Shown here piece by piece: positions 1-5,733 of a stretch of 5,733 nt of DNA (positions are counted from its first letter, which is position 1; the number at the start of each line of letters is the position of its first letter). The position numbers were made by a program, and so were the translations under genes. This DNA is from RUG12783 sp946409545 (GTDB lineage: Bacteria; Bacillota_I; Bacilli_A; RF39; UBA660): NCBI GenBank assembly GCA_946409545.1, contig CAMJWT010000034.1, positions 1-5,733 on the forward strand. Reading direction: 5' to 3'. The notes beneath the pieces were generated by a model. The model saw only the letters and a program-made list of their open reading frames with translations. It did not search any database and was not told the DNA's origin.

Positions 1-887
1 CCAAGTTTATTTAATTCTTCATGAATAATACTTGTATATTTATCTCTTTCCATATTTTGATAAATCATCATAATCATTGATAATGTTGAAATTAAAGTAG
101 TTGGTGATGTTAACCAAACACGTTTCTTATATGCATAATTTATAATATCTTCATGATAAGCATTTATCTCAGCGAATATTGCTTCTGCTGGAATAAACAT
201 AATAGCTTGATTACTAGTTACACCATCAATAATATATTTAGAACTAATGGCATCTATATGTTTTTTAACATCAATTTTAAATTGTTTATAAGCATTATTT
301 CTAATATCATCACTTTTCTTTTTATCAACCATTAGTCGATAGTTTTCAAGAGGAAACTTTGAATCAATTGCAATCATGCCAAGTGGTTCTGGTGCAAAGA
401 CAACAGAATCAGCAATCGTATCATTAGGTAAATGATATTGTATTTTAAATAGTCGATCGTTACCTTCACCGAAGACATTATATAAAATATTATTTAAATT
501 AACTTCTCCAAAGATACCTCGTGTTTTCTTATCTGTTAAGATACCTTCTAAGTTAACTATATTATTTGTAAGTCCATCTATTTTCTTTTGAGCTTCATCA
601 ATTTTACTAAGTCGTTCTAAAACACTAATAAATGTTTTATTTGTTTTTTCAAAATTTTGATCTATTCGTTCATGAACTTTATCATTAATGTTATTTAACT
701 TAGATTCCATATTCTCATTCATTTTTATAAAGTTATCATTTAATTCTTTATTGATATTTACTTCAAAACGATTAAGACGTTCTAACATATCTAAGTTATC
801 AGTATCACGATCTTTAACTTTAAAGATTAATATAATTACTAAAATAATAAGTATAACTAATACTCCCAATATTATATAATTAATCAT
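1..887 (-). CDS. rmuC: RmuC family DNA recombination protein (C-terminus cut by window edge)
   Basis: The first 295 residues of RmuC are visible; the family is usually over 400 residues, so about a third is missing. Residues 3-23 are one hydrophobic helix. A charged, coiled-coil-like stretch follows at about 30-118, as is usual in this family. The conserved domain then shows KTRGIFGEVNL (121-131), IDSKFPLENY (174-183), MFIPAEAIFAE (230-240) and VWLTSPTTLISTL (257-269). RmuC is known from E. coli, where it limits short-inverted-repeat inversions, and it is thought to have a PD-(D/E)XK-like nuclease fold. D175 and K177 of IDSK would fit that active site, which is inference. The ATG at 887 overlaps the end of the upstream protease gene by 8 nt, and a strong SD lies inside that gene. 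It is the last visible gene of the minus-strand cluster. Confidence 0.93.
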   Translation of the reverse strand, partial: MINYIILGVLVILIILVIILIFKVKDRDTDNLDMLERLNRFEVNINKELNDNFIKMNENMESKLNNINDKVHERIDQNFEKTNKTFISVLERLSKIDEAQKKIDGLTNNIVNLEGILTDKKTRGIFGEVNLNNILYNVFGEGNDRLFKIQYHLPNDTIADSVVFAPEPLGMIAIDSKFPLENYRLMVDKKKSDDIRNNAYKQFKIDVKKHIDAISSKYIIDGVTSNQAIMFIPAEAIFAEINAYHEDIINYAYKKRVWLTSPTTLISTLSMIMMIYQNMERDKYTSIIHEELNKL

Positions 888-1920
888 TATTATTTACCCC
901 CTTTAAATAATTAACAGCGTCTTCTAAAGTATCTACTTGAACTAATTCTATTTCTAAATCATTATCTTTTTTTGCTTTTAAGGCTTCTAAATAATTATCT
1001 GTTGGAACAAAGAAGATTTTAGCTCCATCGCTATCAGCTCCTTTTATTTTATATTTAACACCACCAATGCTTCCTACTCTTCCATTAGCATCAATTGTAC
1101 CTGTTCCTGCTATCTTCATTCCCTTAGTAAGATCATCTTTTGTTAATTGATTATATATTTCAAGAGCAAGCATCAAACCAGCTGATGGACCTGCTTCATT
1201 ACTTTTAAATTTAAAATTAACTTTCTTATCTATTTCATATTGATATTTATTATACATACTTATACCAATTTTACTTTGATTATCAAGAAGAATAAGATTT
1301 GCATAACAATCAATTTCTTTATCATCACGAAGTACTCTCATATTAATTCTTTCAGAAACAGAATAAGAACTAATAATACTTCTTAATTCATCTTGAGAAT
1401 TAATTGCTTTTCCATTAACTGATAATATAATATCACCAACTTCTAAATTAGTTTGAGCCTCTGGCAATATATATAAAGCAACAACATAATTTTTCTTTAT
1501 ATCAATTCTTTCATTTGCTAATTTAAATGCACTAATTAACGCACTATCATTACTATCTTCTAAATATAATCTATTTCTTTTCCAAGAATCTTCTAAAGTA
1601 TCATTTTCATCAATAAGTTCATCTTCAATAGGAGCTACATCCCATTTAAAAATATAACTTAGTAAATATGTTGGTATAGTTGCTCTAATCTCATCAACAT
1701 AAGCCATATTAAAACTACCTTTAGAAGAATATCCGTTTTCTACTTCTACTCTTTTATGAATATCAATTATTCCTCCACCAGTATAAATATTATATGGTAA
1801 ACGAAATAAAAAGATGAAAAAGATTAACGCACAAACTATTAAAAATTTATATTCTTCTTTTACATATTCAATTATTGATCTATAGATCTTTTTTATTTTT
1901 TTCTTTGTTTTCTTTTTCAT
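880..1920 (-). CDS. Membrane-anchored PDZ domain and Lon-type (S16) serine protease, YlbL/SepM-like
   Basis: This 346-residue protein has a lysine-rich cytoplasmic start, one transmembrane helix at about 26-40, then an extracellular part. A conserved LPYNIYTGGG lies just outside the membrane (41-50). A PDZ domain follows at about 145-210, with LEVGDIILSVNG at 159-170. The Lon-type proteolytic domain covers about 237-340. The catalytic serine is S246 in GPSAG, and the lysine is K289 in GGVKYK. Their spacing of 43 residues equals that of E. coli Lon (S679/K722), so the dyad looks intact. The length matches B. subtilis YlbL and streptococcal SepM. SepM trims a secreted competence peptide outside the cell; the substrate here is unknown. 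TAGAGG lies 6 nt before the ATG. The gene starts 36 nt after the prepilin-like gene and overlaps rmuC. Family assignment is firm, exact function is not. Confidence 0.92.
   Translation of the reverse strand: MKKKTKKKIKKIYRSIIEYVKEEYKFLIVCALIFFIFLFRLPYNIYTGGGIIDIHKRVEVENGYSSKGSFNMAYVDEIRATIPTYLLSYIFKWDVAPIEDELIDENDTLEDSWKRNRLYLEDSNDSALISAFKLANERIDIKKNYVVALYILPEAQTNLEVGDIILSVNGKAINSQDELRSIISSYSVSERINMRVLRDDKEIDCYANLILLDNQSKIGISMYNKYQYEIDKKVNFKFKSNEAGPSAGLMLALEIYNQLTKDDLTKGMKIAGTGTIDANGRVGSIGGVKYKIKGADSDGAKIFFVPTDNYLEALKAKKDNDLEIELVQVDTLEDAVNYLKGVNNND
897..904 (-). promoter_or_regulatory. Ribosome binding site of rmuC, inside the upstream gene
   Basis: AAAGGGGG reads on the minus strand 9 nt before the rmuC ATG at 887. 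It lies within the last codons of the PDZ-Lon protease gene, whose TAA is at 882-880. The 8-nt overlap ATGATTAA together with this SD suggests translational coupling of the two genes. Confidence 0.75.
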
Positions 1921-1937
1921 ATTTAACCTCTACAAAA

Positions 1938-1958
1938 AAAGAAATATATTATTTCTTT
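1938..1958 (-). terminator. Weak hairpin with U-tract between prepilin and protease genes
   Basis: A perfect 9-bp inverted repeat (AAAGAAATA / TATTTCTTT, 3-nt loop) is followed on the minus strand by more T residues, giving a run of seven. It has only one G-C pair, so it is a weak terminator at best. The stop codon of the prepilin-like gene (1959-1957) lies in its 5' arm. It may only attenuate readthrough into the protease gene, or it may be chance in such AT-rich DNA. Confidence 0.35.
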
Positions 1959-2559
1959 AATTGGCTACAACAATTTTTATATTATCATTAAAATCTATTC
2001 CTTTATGTTCAATAGGAATTGTAAGACTATAAACTTCATTTACTTGATCTTTTTTTAAAATAAAATCATGAATTTGCGCAGTTGTTTTTTCTCCAGTTAC
2101 AGATATTTTACCACTAGCATCTTTTTCTTTAATAACTTTATTTAAATCACTATCAGGTAACATCATACGAATTCCATTGTAGTTTAAGTAAACTCTTCTT
2201 TGTTCTTCACCTTCACTACCAATTGTTAAAACATCGGGTTCAAGTATTAATCTATTAACTGCTTTTCTACCTGTTGTAGAATCAACAACTCTTGTTCCAA
2301 TAAATTCAACACATAAATTAACTAACGTATCATCAGTATTATCTTTACAAGGTTGAATACCTACTACACCATCATAAATAATATCTTGATAAACCATATA
2401 GGTAAATGTATTTTTAAATTCAATCATTTTTGATTTTGTTTCTTCAATATTAATAGAATCACGATATGCAATAAGCATTGTCGTCATTGAAGCCATTATA
2501 ATAACAACTAAAGCAAAAGATACAATAACTTCTACAGTAGTAAAACCCTTGTTATTCAT
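1957..2559 (-). CDS. Type IV prepilin-like protein (minor pilin/pseudopilin)
   Basis: This 200-residue protein begins with a class III (prepilin peptidase) signal. MNNKG is followed by FTTVEVIVSFALVVII, with cleavage predicted after G5, F at mature +1 and the canonical E at +5. A hydrophobic helix runs to about residue 31, followed by a polar, amphipathic helix (about 32-60) and a globular C-terminal part. Two cysteines, C71 and C83, could form a disulfide loop outside the cell. Such proteins are assembled into type IV pili or Com pseudopili after processing by a prepilin peptidase. I cannot tell which; no ATPase, platform protein or peptidase gene is in the window. The ATG at 2559 was chosen because the signal starts there and GGTGAT precedes it. 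A GTG at 2625 in the same frame would add 22 residues that spoil the signal and overlap aspS. The C-terminal part matches no family I recognise. Confidence 0.8.
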   Translation of the reverse strand: MNNKGFTTVEVIVSFALVVIIMASMTTMLIAYRDSINIEETKSKMIEFKNTFTYMVYQDIIYDGVVGIQPCKDNTDDTLVNLCVEFIGTRVVDSTTGRKAVNRLILEPDVLTIGSEGEEQRRVYLNYNGIRMMLPDSDLNKVIKEKDASGKISVTGEKTTAQIHDFILKKDQVNEVYSLTIPIEHKGIDFNDNIKIVVAN

Positions 2560-2562
2560 ATT

Positions 2563-2568
2563 ATCACC
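2563..2568 (-). promoter_or_regulatory. Ribosome binding site that sets the prepilin start
   Basis: GGTGAT lies 3 nt before the ATG at 2559. It matches the 3' part of the consensus AGGAGGTGAT, which explains the short spacing. The same hexamer serves rnhC at 4633-4638. It supports the internal ATG over the GTG at 2625. Confidence 0.6.
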
Positions 2569-2592
2569 ATTATTAATATAACACACTTTATG

Positions 2593-2619
2593 AAAAAAAC
2601 AAAGATTACTCTTTGTTTT
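2593..2619 (-). terminator. Intrinsic terminator of aspS
   Basis: On the minus strand a 10-bp stem AAAACAAAGA / TCTTTGTTTT closes on a GTAA tetraloop (GNRA type) and runs into a seven-T tract. The aspS stop codon (2620-2618) sits at the foot of the stem. Only two pairs are G-C, but the perfect stem, stable loop type and U-run make this a credible terminator. It separates T-box-controlled aspS from the three genes downstream, perhaps incompletely. Confidence 0.75.
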
Positions 2620-4351
2620 AATCACGAATTTTTATATGAGCTTCTTGAAGTTGTTTTTCAAATACTTCACTTGGACAACCCATCATTAAGTCTGCTCCAT
2701 TAGCACCCAGTGGAAATGGTACAACTTCACGAATATTTTCTTCATCTAATAAAAGCATTAACATACGATCAATTCCAGGAGCCATACCAGCATGTGGTGG
2801 CGCACCATACTTAAATGCTTCATATAAACTTGGGAAACGTTTAAGAATTACTTCTTCATCATAACCAACAATTTCGAAAGCTTTACGTAAGATATCACGA
2901 TCATGATTACGAACACCACCTGATGCCATTTCATAACCATTACATACAAAGTCATATTGATAAGCTAGAATATCAAGTGGATCTTTGTTCATCAAACTAT
3001 CCATACCGCCTTGAGGCATACTAAATGGATTATGAGAGAAAGCAACGCCTCCTGTTTCTTCATCTGGTTCAAAGAATGGAAAGTCATTAACAATACAGAA
3101 CTCATATCTATTTTTATCAATTAATTCAAGTTCATTACCTAAATATATTCTTAATTGTCCCATTAATTTAGCACAATTATTTGATGCAATAATAAATACG
3201 ACATCACCTGTTTTTAATTTTAATTCTTTCTTTAATTCTTTTCTTATTTCATCAGTAAAAAATTTATCAAGACTTGATTTAAATCCTTCATCAGTTACTT
3301 TAATATAACCAAGAACACCACCAATTGACTTAACATATTCTTCAACACCTTTATACCATGAATTTGGTTTATCTAAGTTTTCTACTTTAATACATCTAAT
3401 TGTTGTATCATGGAATGGTGCAAAATCAGCTTTTGATAAAATCTCTGTTATATCTTCAATTATTAAAGGATTACGAAGATCTGGTTTATCACTACCATAT
3501 TTTAACATTGCTTCACGATAAGGTATTCTTCTAAATGGTGGCTTACTAACTTCTTTATTACTAAATTTAGTAAAGACATCATAGAATACTTTTTCACCAA
3601 CTTTATAAATATCTTCATCTGTTGCAAAAGAACTTTCAAAGTCTAATTGATAAAATTCTCCATATAATCTATCACTTCTTGGATCCTCATCACGGAAACA
3701 AGGAGCAATTTGGAAATATTTATTAAAACCAGATACCATTAATAATTGTTTAAAGATTTGTGGGGCTTGTGGTAAAGCATAAAATTTACCTTTAAATTTT
3801 CTTGATGGAATAATAAAGTCTCTTGCACCTTCAGGACTAGTTGCCGTAACAATAGGTGTTTGAATTTCAACAAAGTCCATTCCTTTCATAGTTTGTCTAA
3901 TAAAATCAATAACTTTACTTCTAAATAAAATATTATTGTGTACTGCTTCATTACGTAAATCTAAATAACGATATTTAAGTCTTGTATCTTCCGTACTATC
4001 TTTTGATGTATTAACTTCAAATGGAAGTACATTTTGACAAGGACCTAAAACTTCAAGACTAGAAAGTAGTACTTCTACTTCACCCGTTTTCATATTAGGG
4101 TTTACCATATCAGGTGTTCTAAGTCTTACTTTACCAGTAACAGTTACTGTACTTTCTTTAGTAATATTAGAATACTTTTCAACATCTTCACTAATTAATT
4201 GAACAATACCTGTTTCATCTCGTAGTGTTATAAAAACTAGACTACCAAGATTTCTAATAGAGTTTACCCAACCAGCTAATTTAATTTCTTTTCCTTCATA
4301 AGATTTATCTACTTCTCCACAATAGATATCACGATACATATTTTCTTTCAT
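2618..4351 (-). CDS. aspS: Aspartyl-tRNA synthetase, alphaproteobacterial-type sequence
   Basis: This 577-residue class IIb synthetase charges tRNA-Asp in the cytoplasm. An N-terminal OB-fold anticodon-binding domain (about 1-105) contains GWVNSIRNLGSLVF. The catalytic core shows ARLKYRYLDLR-like motif 1 context (TRLKYRYLDLR), QAPQ at 195-198, motif 2 FRDEDPRSDR at 219-228 and motif 3 GIDR with R529. A bacterial GAD insertion lies at about 283-411. The forms PRSDRLYGEFYQLDFE, FSHNPFSMPQGG and APPHAGMAPGIDR are those of the alphaproteobacterial-type enzyme, not of B. subtilis or E. coli (RADRQPEFTQID, LALGLDR or LAFGLDR). Leu in place of the His of non-discriminating enzymes (RNLG versus RDHG) suggests Asp-only specificity; that is inference. 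The start at 4351 is preferred over the ATG at 4363 because GGAGG (4357-4361) overlaps the latter. A T-box leader precedes it and a terminator follows it. Confidence 0.97.
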   Translation of the reverse strand: MKENMYRDIYCGEVDKSYEGKEIKLAGWVNSIRNLGSLVFITLRDETGIVQLISEDVEKYSNITKESTVTVTGKVRLRTPDMVNPNMKTGEVEVLLSSLEVLGPCQNVLPFEVNTSKDSTEDTRLKYRYLDLRNEAVHNNILFRSKVIDFIRQTMKGMDFVEIQTPIVTATSPEGARDFIIPSRKFKGKFYALPQAPQIFKQLLMVSGFNKYFQIAPCFRDEDPRSDRLYGEFYQLDFESSFATDEDIYKVGEKVFYDVFTKFSNKEVSKPPFRRIPYREAMLKYGSDKPDLRNPLIIEDITEILSKADFAPFHDTTIRCIKVENLDKPNSWYKGVEEYVKSIGGVLGYIKVTDEGFKSSLDKFFTDEIRKELKKELKLKTGDVVFIIASNNCAKLMGQLRIYLGNELELIDKNRYEFCIVNDFPFFEPDEETGGVAFSHNPFSMPQGGMDSLMNKDPLDILAYQYDFVCNGYEMASGGVRNHDRDILRKAFEIVGYDEEVILKRFPSLYEAFKYGAPPHAGMAPGIDRMLMLLLDEENIREVVPFPLGANGADLMMGCPSEVFEKQLQEAHIKIRD

Positions 4352-4356
4352 ACATT

Positions 4357-4361
4357 CCTCC
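4357..4361 (-). promoter_or_regulatory. Ribosome binding site that sets the aspS start
   Basis: GGAGG lies 5 nt before the ATG at 4351. The in-frame ATG at 4363 overlaps this site and has only the T-rich end of the T-box terminator upstream, so it is unlikely to be used. The true protein therefore begins MKENMYRD. Confidence 0.8.
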
Positions 4362-4363
4362 AT

Positions 4364-4391
4364 AAAAATAAAAAGTCCATAATCTAAGGAC
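4364..4391 (-). terminator. Regulated terminator of the aspS T-box
   Basis: GTCC (4388-4391) pairs with GGAC (4375-4378), with two more A-T pairs inside a T-T mismatch, followed by TTTTTATTTTT. The GTCC arm is also the 3' side of the antiterminator (helices A1/A2), so the two folds exclude each other. The stem is short, and the long U-tract must do much of the work. Confidence 0.75.
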
Positions 4392-4556
4392 GAATATACG
4401 CGGTACCACCTTAGTTCATGAACTCATGCACTCTTATTTATAACGTAATAACACGATTGTCTTACAATTGATGTCTTCAATAGTTTACTTAAATAGTTTT
4501 CACCAACCACTATCTCTCTATATAATTACCTACTTACTCTTTCAATCAACAATATA
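4364..4556 (-). promoter_or_regulatory. T-box leader (tRNA-Asp sensing) of aspS
   Basis: The core AAGGTGGTACCGCG lies at 4399-4412. The antiterminator is clear: helix A1 CTAAGG (4409-4414) with CCTTAG (4384-4389), the 7-nt bulge TGGTACC (4402-4408), and helix A2 GCG (4399-4401) with CGT (4390-4392). Stem I has a lower helix TTGAT (4545-4549)/ATCAA (4468-4472) and an S-turn AGTA (4535-4538)/GAA (4476-4478). The specifier codon GAC (Asp) is at 4473-4475. Above it are AGTAG/CTATT, an AGAGAGA stretch (4513-4519) and a distal hairpin ATAGT/ACTAT with loop GGTTGGTGAAA. Uncharged tRNA-Asp should pair with GAC and the TGGT bulge and turn aspS on. The leader start follows from the predicted promoter. 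Confidence 0.95.
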
Positions 4557-4561
4557 CTTGT

Positions 4562-4590
4562 AATTTAGCACAAACTATTAAAAAGTTCAA
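4562..4590 (-). promoter_or_regulatory. Sigma-A-type promoter of the aspS T-box transcript
   Basis: On the minus strand TTGAAC (4585-4590) is followed after 17 nt by TAAATT (4562-4567). TGC stands just before the -10, giving an extended -10. Transcription would start near 4555, just upstream of the T-box Stem I. Confidence 0.7.
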
Positions 4591-4614
4591 GTATTTCTTT
4601 ATTTTAATTATATT
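4586..4614 (+). promoter_or_regulatory. Probable promoter of rnhC
   Basis: TTCAAG (4586-4591), a 17-nt spacer and TATATT (4609-4614) would start transcription near 4621 and leave a leader of about 23 nt that includes the SD. The -35 is weak (3 of 6). A perfect TATAAT at 4621-4626 is an alternative, but its start point near 4633 would trim the SD, and its -35 is also poor. Confidence 0.4.
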
Positions 4615-4643
4615 TAATAGTATAATTACTTTGGTGATTTATT

Positions 4644-5597
4644 ATGGTTATAACATTAAAAACATGTGAAAAAACAAAAAATATGATGGTTGAGTTTTAT
4701 GAAGATATGAAAAGAATGAAAACTCCACAATATGCTATCTTTCAAGCAGATGATGGTGAAACTGTTGTAACATTATATGAAAGTGGTAAAGCAGTCTTCC
4801 AAGGTAAAGATGCGGATCTTGCAAGTGACTACTGGATAGAAACCGAAAAGATTAATTCTGGTAAAGCCATTGTTACTAATAGTGATGATAAATCAAAGAA
4901 AACCTTAACTAGTGAAAAGAAAGAAAATAAAGGAACATTCCATAATGTTAATAGTGTTGGTAGTGATGAAGTTGGAACAGGAGATTATTTTGGACCAATT
5001 GTTGTTACTGCAACTTATGTTACAAAAGATGATGTAGCATTTCTTGATTCACTAGGAGTAATGGACAGTAAAAAAATATCTGATGAAAAGATTTTAAAAA
5101 TCGCACCGGAAATCGCTAAAAGAGTTAAATATAAAAGTATTATTCTTTCTAATAAAGAATATAATAGTAACCATAGTAAAGAATATAATATGAATAAAAT
5201 AAAAGCTATTCTTCATAATAAAGTATTATATCAAATGGTTAATGAAGAACATCCTAAATATGATTATATAATTGTTGATGAATTTGCAAGAGAACAAAAG
5301 TACTATGAATATATTAAAGAATCAACTAATATTCAAAAAGGAATAACTTTTATGACAAAAGCTGAAGACAAATGTTTATCTGTTGCTTGTGCAAGTATAA
5401 TTAGTCGCTATTTATTCTTAAAAGAGTTTGATAAATTATCTGATAGTTTACATATTCCTCTTCCTAAAGGAGCAGGATCTGAAGTAGATAAAATTGGACA
5501 AGAAATAGTTGAAAAATATGGTAAAGAAAAATTAGAAGAAGTTGCTAAACTTAACTTCTTAAATACAAGTAGAATATTAAAAACGAACATCTTTTAA
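4644..5597 (+). CDS. rnhC: Ribonuclease HIII
   Basis: This 317-residue protein cuts the RNA strand of RNA-DNA hybrids in the cytoplasm, helping remove R-loops and primers. Residues 1 to about 75 form the TBP-like N-terminal domain typical of RNase HIII, with YAIFQADDGETVVTLYESGKAVFQG-like content at 30-54. A charged linker follows (about 76-100). The RNase H fold starts at GSDEVGTGDYFGP (106-118), holding catalytic D108 and E109. The other acidic residues are D212 in IIVDEFA and E241 in KAEDK, completing the DEDE set. PKGAG (274-278) and a C-terminal FLNTSR complete the family pattern. Length is close to B. subtilis RnhC (313). The ATG at 4644 follows GGTGAT (4633-4638) at 5 nt. The gene is divergent from aspS, stands alone, and ends in its own terminator. 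All key residues are present. Confidence 0.96.
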   Translation: MVITLKTCEKTKNMMVEFYEDMKRMKTPQYAIFQADDGETVVTLYESGKAVFQGKDADLASDYWIETEKINSGKAIVTNSDDKSKKTLTSEKKENKGTFHNVNSVGSDEVGTGDYFGPIVVTATYVTKDDVAFLDSLGVMDSKKISDEKILKIAPEIAKRVKYKSIILSNKEYNSNHSKEYNMNKIKAILHNKVLYQMVNEEHPKYDYIIVDEFAREQKYYEYIKESTNIQKGITFMTKAEDKCLSVACASIISRYLFLKEFDKLSDSLHIPLPKGAGSEVDKIGQEIVEKYGKEKLEEVAKLNFLNTSRILKTNIF

Positions 5598-5611
5598 AAG
5601 TTCGTTTTTTT
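5579..5611 (+). terminator. Intrinsic terminator of rnhC
   Basis: AAAAACGAAC (5579-5588) pairs with GTTCGTTTTT (5600-5609), a 10-bp stem with three G-C pairs, and a seven-T run ends at 5611. The rnhC TAA (5595-5597) lies in the 11-nt loop, so the last codons form the 5' arm. The minus strand also shows a T-run of five, so it may work in both directions. Confidence 0.85.
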
Positions 5612-5618
5612 ATAATAA

Positions 5619-5645
5619 AAAAAGTCATTAGTTAAATGACTTTTT
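5619..5645 (-). terminator. Intrinsic terminator of the convergent minus-strand gene
   Basis: An 11-bp perfect stem AAAAAGTCATT / AATGACTTTTT with a 5-nt loop is followed on the minus strand by a run of seven T. The stop codon of the partial gene (5630-5628) lies at the loop edge and arm. On the plus strand it could act as a second terminator behind rnhC. Confidence 0.8.
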
Positions 5646-5733
5646 CTTATTATTTTTTACTAAGATATATCCACATCCAACAGTAACAATTATACTTATT
5701 AGTAAAACAATAAATGTTCTATTAATTGTATCT
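5628..5733 (-). CDS. C-terminal tail of a membrane-anchored protein (N-terminus outside window)
   Basis: Only the last 34 residues are visible, from DTINRTFIVLLIS to the end KNNKKKSFN. They form one hydrophobic helix of about 19 residues (FIVLLISII through GYILV) followed by a lysine-rich tail, so the end is a membrane anchor with a cytoplasmic basic tail. This shape fits a surface protein with a C-terminal anchor; a sortase signal is possible, because D-T sits where a variant LPxTG-like motif could end, but the preceding residues are not in the window. Reality of the gene is supported by the open frame, the TAA and the terminator directly over its end. Family unknown. Confidence 0.6.
   Translation of the reverse strand, partial: DTINRTFIVLLISIIVTVGCGYILVKNNKKKSFN

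Noticed and set aside
153..335. Plus-strand open frame of 60 codons
   Set aside because: It lies antisense to rmuC, has no SD and no recognisable protein features; an AT-rich shadow frame.
688..879. Plus-strand open frame of 63 codons
   Set aside because: Antisense to the coiled-coil and membrane start of rmuC; low-complexity Ile/Ser-rich translation without a start signal.
2574..2601. Promoter-like TTGTTT, 16 nt, TATATT before the prepilin gene
   Set aside because: The -35 is made of the terminator U-tract and the predicted start leaves almost no leader before the SD; such matches are expected by chance here.
2560..2625. Upstream GTG start for the prepilin-like gene
   Set aside because: It would add 22 residues before the class III signal, run through the aspS terminator and overlap aspS; the ATG at 2559 has its own SD.
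4409..4420. Palindrome AGTTCATGAACT as an operator
   Set aside because: It lies inside the T-box leader, shares bases with helix A1 of the antiterminator, and no regulator is implied.
5408..5590. Minus-strand open frame of 60 codons
   Set aside because: Fully antisense to the well-supported 3' end of rnhC.
1..5733. CRISPR array, insertion sequence, tRNA or rRNA gene
   Set aside because: No spaced direct repeats, transposase frames, terminal repeats or tRNA/rRNA sequence were seen; the T-box tRNA-like signals are leader elements.
1..5733. Alternative genetic code with TGA as tryptophan
   Set aside because: All six tryptophans I could read in the five genes use TGG and the stops are all TAA, so there is no sign of reassignment.

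Overview
The window comes from an AT-rich, low-GC Gram-positive bacterium (Bacillota). The evidence is a T-box leader on an aminoacyl-tRNA synthetase gene, an RNase HIII gene, a YlbL/SepM-type PDZ-Lon protease, strong Shine-Dalgarno (SD) sites and U-tract terminators. The base composition and compactness would suit an uncultured gut Bacilli lineage (RF39- or Erysipelotrichales-like), but that placement is inference. All five visible stop codons are TAA and all six visible tryptophans are TGG, so nothing suggests reassignment of TGA.

Layout. Positions 1-4351 hold four genes on the minus strand, read right to left. They are aspS (2618-4351), a small type IV prepilin-like protein (1957-2559), a membrane-anchored PDZ plus Lon-type serine protease (880-1920), and rmuC (1-887, C-terminus beyond the window edge). 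A good intrinsic terminator at 2593-2619 follows aspS, so the three downstream genes probably depend on readthrough or on a promoter not identified here. The protease and rmuC genes overlap by 8 nt and are probably translationally coupled.

Positions 4364-4643 are the only long intergenic stretch. It is filled by a minus-strand promoter and a complete T-box leader for aspS, with Asp specifier GAC, antiterminator and terminator, plus the promoter and SD of the divergent rnhC gene. The two proposed promoters share the same bases as their -35 boxes.

rnhC (4644-5597, plus strand, RNase HIII) converges on the tail of a minus-strand membrane protein gene (5628-5733, N-terminus outside the window). 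Two back-to-back hairpin terminators separate them.

The genes are mostly housekeeping: tRNA charging under amino-acid control, RNA-DNA hybrid removal, and DNA recombination control, with two cell-surface genes in between. I do not see a novel defence or mobile system. The most interesting points are the alphaproteobacterial-type AspRS, the lone prepilin beside a processing protease, a U at the discriminator-pairing position of the T-box, the shared -35 region, and the repeated placement of stop codons inside terminator hairpins.
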